Below, one piece after another: positions 61,620-64,000 of a stretch of DNA of 64,000 nt. The DNA comes from Cantharellus purpuraceus (lineage: Eukaryota; Basidiomycota; Agaricomycetes; Cantharellales; Hydnaceae). The notes beneath the pieces were generated by a model. It did no database searches. It was not told the DNA's origin and worked only from the letters and a program-made list of their open reading frames with translations. The stretch's first letter is position 1. Every line of letters starts with the position of its first letter. The stretch is from the NCBI GenBank assembly GCA_025174535.1, contig JALBUN010000017.1, positions 620,001 to 684,000 of the forward strand. Direction: 5' to 3'. A program made the translations under genes and the position numbers.

Positions 61620-64000
61620 GGGTAGACTTGTAGCTTTTCTCTGTGAATCATAATAACCAATGATGCAGAATGATAGGAACTTAAAGATTTGTAAGAGGAC
61701 TAGGTTTGTCTGGATAAGCAGAGTGAAAATCAGAGACAGATTCCAATGCATGATTGAGTTTGGACATGGAGATCCATGAGGACTCTTCATCGGTGCCCTC
61801 ATATCCAGTCCATTTGACCAGGTACTGGAGCTTGCACTTGTACCAACGATCAATCTTTGAGTCCAGGATCTCAGATATCTCATATTCATTATCTCCCTCG
61901 ATGATGAATGGAGGGGGTGGAGATTGGATGTGGCCAGGGATCTTGTTTGTAGTAGCAGGTTCAAGCATTGATATATGGAAGACCAGGTGAACTGCTTGGA
62001 AGTGGTCAGGGAGTTGGAGGGCGAAGGACCTACTGCCTGCATGAGCAATGACCTCATAAGGACCTAAGTATTTCTCAGAGAGTTTCTTCGATGGACAGGT
62101 GGTCCAGAAGTGTTTGGCCTTGACAAATACTTTGTCTCTGATCTGTAGGTCCAGAGCTGAGATATGGTGTCAGTCTGCAGAGACTTGGTATTGTTTCTGG
62201 GCATAGGAGATGGCTTCTCAGAGATGTTGGTGTAGTTGGTCAAGGTTGGTTATGAATTGGTGGGCTTTGGTGGAGGTGAGTTCCTTCTCCAGGTGGACAG
62301 AGATGTTTGGATGGAGTTTTTGACATTTGTTTAGAAATATATTAAATATGTATATATAACCCATTTCTTTAAATTTTATATAATATATTTATAATAAAAC
62401 ATATTTTGATATTTCATTCATGATTCTCAAATTTATATAATTTACTTAGATTTAAAACATATTTTGATATTTTGACATGATTCTCAAAAATAATTTTTTT
62501 TTTTTTCATTTACTGGTGGCAACTGCTTCAAGGGAATATTCTACTCCTGCTACACTTAATTTCTTTCACTCAGGCTTTCTTGTACTATACTGGTCAAATA
62601 ATCTAATGTACCTTGAATCCTCACCTGGTATTTGTATATCTAAATATTCTATATTATACCAATAATATTAATATATACATTACTGTTATATTCATATAAA
62701 TAATTATGTTCAAACATCTTATCTTTTAAAGTTTATTTGAATATGAAATATATATTTATATTTATAAAAATTTAAGATATCCAAAAAAAATTCAGATATC
62801 TGAAATCTTTAAAGATATCCAGATTGTAACTCCCTATTTTTATTATCATTATTAAAATTCTGATGTATATCTCATATATTCTGATGTACATCTCATATAC
62901 ATCAGAATATTGTATAACAGCATCATTCCGAACAAGTGTCTTTATTAGCAAAGAAAGGAGAGATGCCAGTAGTCATGTTCCAAGCATTGTTGTAGGCAAA
63001 CTCTGCCATTGGAAGTAGATCAGCCCAGTTGTCTTGTTGATAGTTACAATAGACTCAGAGATATTGTTCCAGGGACTGATTTATCCATTCTGTTTGTCTG
63101 TCTCCCTCAGGATGGTATCTGGAGGTGAAATGAAGCTTCATGTTGAGAGCCTTTCCTAATGTGCAGAAGAAGGAGGAGACAAACTCTGAGCCCCAATCAG
63201 ATGTGACATGTGATGGAACTCCATGTTTAGAGAACACATGGAGAATGAACAACTTAGCTAGTAAGGTGGAGGTGATGGTGTTGTGTGTTGGAATGAATAG
63301 TGACTGTTTAGTGAACCTGTCAACAATCACAAGTACAGAAGTTGCTTAAGTGTTCCATAGGGTTTGTGCCTTTGCATTTTTGAGCACATACATGTGGTAC
63401 AAGAATTACAGTAGTGTTGAATATACTCTTGCATTTTTGGCCGTACATAGTCTCATCAGATTAACCCTTGTGTGTTTTGCCCAAAGTGGCCAGAAATTGG
63501 GTGATCATGATAGTACTGCAAAACTTGGAGTTGGAGACCGTTGGCATTGCGGATGTATATCCAGTCATTGTGTTGGAGGTGTCCTTTGGGGTCAAGTGAC
63601 CACTTTGGATCAGAAAGGTCATCCAAGTGTTTAACTGCAACAGGGTCAGATCGGAGTGATGAGCAGATGTCAGAGCAGAGTTGGTCAATGTCCATGATGG
63701 TGACAGCTCAGAGGGTGGGAGTCATGAGGGTGGATGCTCATAGGGATGATGCCAGCTGCTCATTAGTGAACACAGGACAAAAGTTGTGTGGATTTACAGT
63801 GGCATAGTCACTACTCCCTTCTTTAGGGTAGACCTCCCAGGATCTAGTTAATGCATCAGGCTTTGCTCCAAGTCAACCAGGGTGGAAGCAGATAACGAGG
63901 TTGAACTGAGACAGGTATTTGGACCATCGGACTTGTCTCCAGGTGAGTAGTTTCATCATGGAGAAGTATTCCAAGTTCTTGTGGTCTGTTATGATGTCAA
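61620..64000 (-). pseudogene. pol: Ty3 element pol on minus strand: RNase H, integrase, chromodomain (runs off the edge)
   Basis: From the right edge leftwards: RNase H end with DHKNLEYFS (edge) and a tether; integrase zinc-binding LQYYHDHPISGHFGQN (63456-63695); integrase core MIVDRFTKQSLFIP, VTSDWGSEFVSSFF and EGDRQTEWINQSLEQYL (63055-63330), where both Trp stand for the usual Arg; AEFAYNN (about 63005); GPYEVIAHAGSRSFALQLPD; and a chromodomain EISEILDSKIDRWYKCKLQY with LVKWTGYEGTDEESSW (61681-61968). Minus-sense TGA codons at 63055, 62218 and 62170 (plus-strand positions) follow the Arg pattern. Interrupted by an AT-rich solo LTR at 62328-62919. The RNase H end resembles element C, so it may be another C copy. 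Confidence 0.88.
62328..62919. mobile_element. AT-rich solo LTR inside the minus-strand integrase
   Basis: 592 bp with termini TGTTTAGAAA...TTGTATAACA. The flanking 5-mers ACATT (62323-62327) and GCATC (62920-62924) differ by two transitions, compatible with an aged target-site duplication. Joining the flanks restores the pol frame (ANKDTCSE...CQKLHPNI). It is far more AT-rich than anything else here and has an internal direct repeat (aacatattttgatattt at about 62398 and 62457). The family is not seen elsewhere in the window. Confidence 0.6.

Overview
The window looks like a repeat-rich stretch of a filamentous fungus, most likely a basidiomycete mushroom (Agaricomycetes). The grounds are chromodomain Ty3 elements, short GT-AG introns, a fungal APH-family kinase-like gene and an HMG-box regulator of the fungal MATA class, with no bacterial-style operons. 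The species is not identified. By eye, more than two thirds of the 64 kb is LTR-retrotransposon sequence at several ages, nested in each other.

Layout. 1-3.2 kb: decayed LTRs. 3.8-9.07 kb: a CpG-rich gene island on the minus strand (decayed small gene, APH-family gene, exon-like frames) that runs into copy A of a ~3 kb segmental duplication. 9.07-48.47 kb: transposon block. It holds a solo LTR of family E (9179-10527); copia LTRs of family B; a nearly complete Ty3 element D (12414-18830) nested in a copia LTR; a second E solo LTR at the edge of D; a decayed Ty3 element C whose 5' part is tandemly duplicated with a 2243 bp period (22.8-27.3 kb); broken copies of elements I, A and G; and a Ty3 element G (37102-48465) with an intact 2487-residue Gag-Pol and an intact downstream ORF. 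48.47-51.43 kb: copy B of the segmental duplication, leading into the intact HMG-box gene (51333-52754). 52.8-55.7 kb: CpG-rich sequence without a recognised gene. 55.7-64 kb: copia remnants, a third full E LTR, element I and a minus-strand Ty3 pol that leaves the window.

How the parts relate. Four 5-bp target-site duplications date the insertions: CTCCT (D into a copia LTR), ACACT (E2 beside D), CCTAC (copia solo LTR into the gag of C) and CCCAG (G2 into element I). D carries a 10-nt sequence just after its 5' LTR that is complementary to its predicted RNA 5' end, as in self-priming Tf1/sushi elements. Both D and G have an extra ORF after pol with its own TATA-like box. E-type LTRs carry an array of TGA(C/G)TCA sites (Gcn4/CPC1/AP-1 type). 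About twenty in-frame TGA codons across six unrelated elements mostly sit where the families have arginine, as expected from deamination of methylated CpG (CGA to TGA). D and the older elements are therefore mostly dead at the protein level, while G is not.
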